Positions 4,662 to 6,332 of a stretch of 6,332 nucleotides of DNA are shown here, piece by piece (the first letter of the stretch is position 1; each line of letters opens with the position of its first letter). The notes beneath the pieces were generated by a model. The model saw only the letters and a program-made list of their open reading frames with translations, searched no databases and was not told the DNA's origin. This DNA comes from an uncultured Alphaproteobacteria bacterium (GTDB lineage Bacteria; Pseudomonadota; Alphaproteobacteria; RF32; CAG-239): contig CALXVW010000014.1 of NCBI GenBank assembly GCA_944392185.1, forward strand, positions 1 through 6,332, in the 5' to 3' direction. The position numbers were made by a program, and so were the translations under genes.

Positions 4662-6332
4662 TTATTGGTCGCCGATACGCAAAGCCTCAATAAACGCGCT
4701 TTGGGGAACTTCGACCTTGCCGAACTGCCGCATTCTGAGCTTGCCTTTTTTCTGCTTATCCAAAAGCTTACGCTTACGAGTGACATCACCGCCATAACAT
4801 TTGGCCGTCACGTCTTTTCTCAAAGCAGAGATGGTCTCGCGCGCCACAACTCGACCGCCGATGGCAGCCTGAATGGGGATTTTGAACAAATGCCTGGGGA
4901 TGAGGTCTTTAAGCCGCTCGCAAATTTGGCGTCCTCTGGATTCGGCCTCGCTTCTGTGGCACAAAAAGGCCAAGGCATCAACAGCTTCTTCATTGATAAG
5001 AATTTGCACCTTAACCAGGTCAGATTCCTGATAACCGGTCAGCTCATAATCAAAGCTGGCATAGCCGCTGGTGATAGATTTTAGACGATCATAAAAGTCA
5101 AAAACGATTTCATTGAGCGGAATATTGTAGACAACCATCGCCCTGGAGCCGACATAGGTGAGCTCCACCTGCTCGCCGCGGCGCTCGGTACAAAGTTTCA
5201 AAACCGCGCCAAGATAGGTGTCAGGCACCAAAATAGTTGCCTTAACCATTGGCTCTTCAATAGAGCGAATAAGGGTCGGGTCAGGCATATCGGCGGGGTT
5301 GTGGAGCGTGATATTTTCACCGTTGGTCAGGTGAATCTTATAGGCCACAGAGGGGGCAGTTGTAATAAGATCCAGATCAAATTCGCGCCCCAAACGCTCT
5401 TGGATAATCTCCATATGCAAGAGGCCCAAAAATCCGCACCTGAATCCAAGTCCCAAAGCGGCGGAGTTTTCATTTTGATAATCAATACTGGCATCGTTAA
5501 GCTTGAGTTTTGCCAGAGCATCTTTCAACAAATCATACTGGCTGGAATCAACCGGGAATATGGAGCAAAACACAACCGGCACCGAAGGTTTAAAGCCTTT
5601 GAGTGGTTCTGCACACGGTTTTTTATTATCGGTAATCGTATCTCCGATATGGCAATCTCCGACACTTTTGATACTGGCGGTGATAAACCCGACCTCGCCG
5701 GGGTAAAGAGCCTCAACATCTGTCATTTTCGGCGAGAAGATACCGACCTTTTCAACCTGATAGACAGCATTGTTAGACATCATTCTGATTTGTTGTTTTT
5801 TGCGCAAGATACCGTCATGAATACGCACCAAAATAATCACGCCCAAATAGCTGTCATACCAGCTGTCAATGAGCAAAGCCTTAAGCGGAGCATTTTCATC
5901 ACCTTTTGGGGCCGGCAACCTGTGCACAATAGCTTCCAAGAGCTCCGGCACACCAAGCCCGGTTTTGCCGGATGTCTCAATGGCATCAGAGGCATCAAGC
6001 CCGATAACATCTTCAATCTGCGACTTAACCCTTTGCGGATCAGCTGAAGGAAGATCAATTTTATTCAAAACAGGCACGATTTCGTGGTTGTTGTCAATGG
6101 CCAAATAGACATTAGCCAAAGTCTGCGCCTCTACGCCTTGGGTAGCGTCCACCACCAACACAGAACCTTCACAAGAGGCCAGAGAGCGCGAAACTTCATA
6201 AGAAAAGTCCACATGCCCGGGAGTATCAATAAGATTAAGCTGATAAGTTTTACCGTCTTTGGCCTTATAATTAAGGCGCACGGTTTGGGCCTTAATGGTA
6301 ATGCCGCGCTCTTTTTCAATATCCATATTATC
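4662..6332 (-). CDS. lepA: Elongation factor 4 (LepA), 5' end cut by the window edge
   Basis: LepA/EF4 is a ribosome-associated translational GTPase implicated in back-translocation, initiation and ribosome assembly. The frame runs off the right edge: the codons before the first visible Met read Asp-Asn, continuing the family motif Asp-(Asn/Ser)-Met-Asp-(Ile/Leu)-Glu-x-Glu-Arg-Gly-Ile-Thr, so that Met is internal. About 45 residues with the P-loop are missing; the full protein would be about 600 residues, as in E. coli (599). Counting from that Met, G2 Gly-Ile-Thr is at 8-10, G3 Asp-Thr-Pro-Gly-His at 34-38 and G4 Asn-Lys-Ile-Asp at 88-91. G5 reads Ser-Gly-Lys (119-121) where Ser-Ala-Lys is usual. 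EF-G-like domains follow, then the LepA-specific C-terminal domain with Ala-Lys-Cys-Tyr-Gly-Gly-Asp and a basic tail. The stop TAA is at 4662-4664. Confidence 0.98.
   Translation of the reverse strand, partial: DNMDIEKERGITIKAQTVRLNYKAKDGKTYQLNLIDTPGHVDFSYEVSRSLASCEGSVLVVDATQGVEAQTLANVYLAIDNNHEIVPVLNKIDLPSADPQRVKSQIEDVIGLDASDAIETSGKTGLGVPELLEAIVHRLPAPKGDENAPLKALLIDSWYDSYLGVIILVRIHDGILRKKQQIRMMSNNAVYQVEKVGIFSPKMTDVEALYPGEVGFITASIKSVGDCHIGDTITDNKKPCAEPLKGFKPSVPVVFCSIFPVDSSQYDLLKDALAKLKLNDASIDYQNENSAALGLGFRCGFLGLLHMEIIQERLGREFDLDLITTAPSVAYKIHLTNGENITLHNPADMPDPTLIRSIEEPMVKATILVPDTYLGAVLKLCTERRGEQVELTYVGSRAMVVYNIPLNEIVFDFYDRLKSITSGYASFDYELTGYQESDLVKVQILINEEAVDALAFLCHRSEAESRGRQICERLKDLIPRHLFKIPIQAAIGGRVVARETISALRKDVTAKCYGGDVTRKRKLLDKQKKGKLRMRQFGKVEVPQSAFIEALRIGDQ

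Noticed and set aside
6324..6326. ATG at 6326 as the lepA start
   Set aside because: The conserved Asp-Asn codons upstream stay in frame to the window edge and the P-loop would be lost; the true start lies outside.

Overview
The window reads as a stretch of an alphaproteobacterial chromosome of moderate GC, probably from an uncultured or host-associated lineage (inference). Support comes from the LepA C-terminus, with its Arg-Gln-Phe-Gly-Lys-Val-Glu-Val-Pro-Gln ending, and from a DjlA-like J-protein directly followed by an AmpD/AmiD-type amidase, a pairing I associate with Alphaproteobacteria. All five genes lie on the minus strand, so transcription runs from high to low coordinates.

Layout in the direction of transcription: (1) lepA (elongation factor 4), entering from the right edge and lacking about 45 N-terminal residues. 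(2) A 349-bp gap (4313-4661) with a probable lepA terminator hairpin, two copies of a 55-bp direct repeat exactly 130 bp apart with a perfect hairpin between them, and an extended -10 promoter for the next gene. (3) deoB (phosphopentomutase) and a pgeF/yfiH-family gene, overlapping by the 4 bp ATGA. (4) A 76-bp gap with a TATAAT box. (5) A DjlA-like co-chaperone with three membrane segments, and an amidase, again overlapping by ATGA. (6) A roughly 400-bp left end with no convincing protein gene but dense dyad symmetry: a GC-rich hairpin after the amidase, a possible promoter, several stem-loops, a low-complexity tract and a perfect 12-bp-stem inverted repeat at the very edge.

How the genes may work together: DeoB interconverts ribose-1-phosphate and ribose-5-phosphate. 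Some members of the PgeF/YlmD/LACC1 family release ribose-1-phosphate from nucleosides, while E. coli PgeF edits peptidoglycan precursors, so deoB-pgeF could be a nucleoside-salvage pair or could link to the cell wall. The amidase and DjlA-like protein form a second translationally coupled pair, at the membrane and in muropeptide turnover. The most notable departures from the norm are a PgeF-family protein whose first metal-binding His is a Val, a DjlA-like protein with a triplicated N-terminal membrane unit, the 130-bp-period repeat, and the structured left-hand intergenic region. I saw no clear new multi-gene system, CRISPR array, tRNA, rRNA or transposase.
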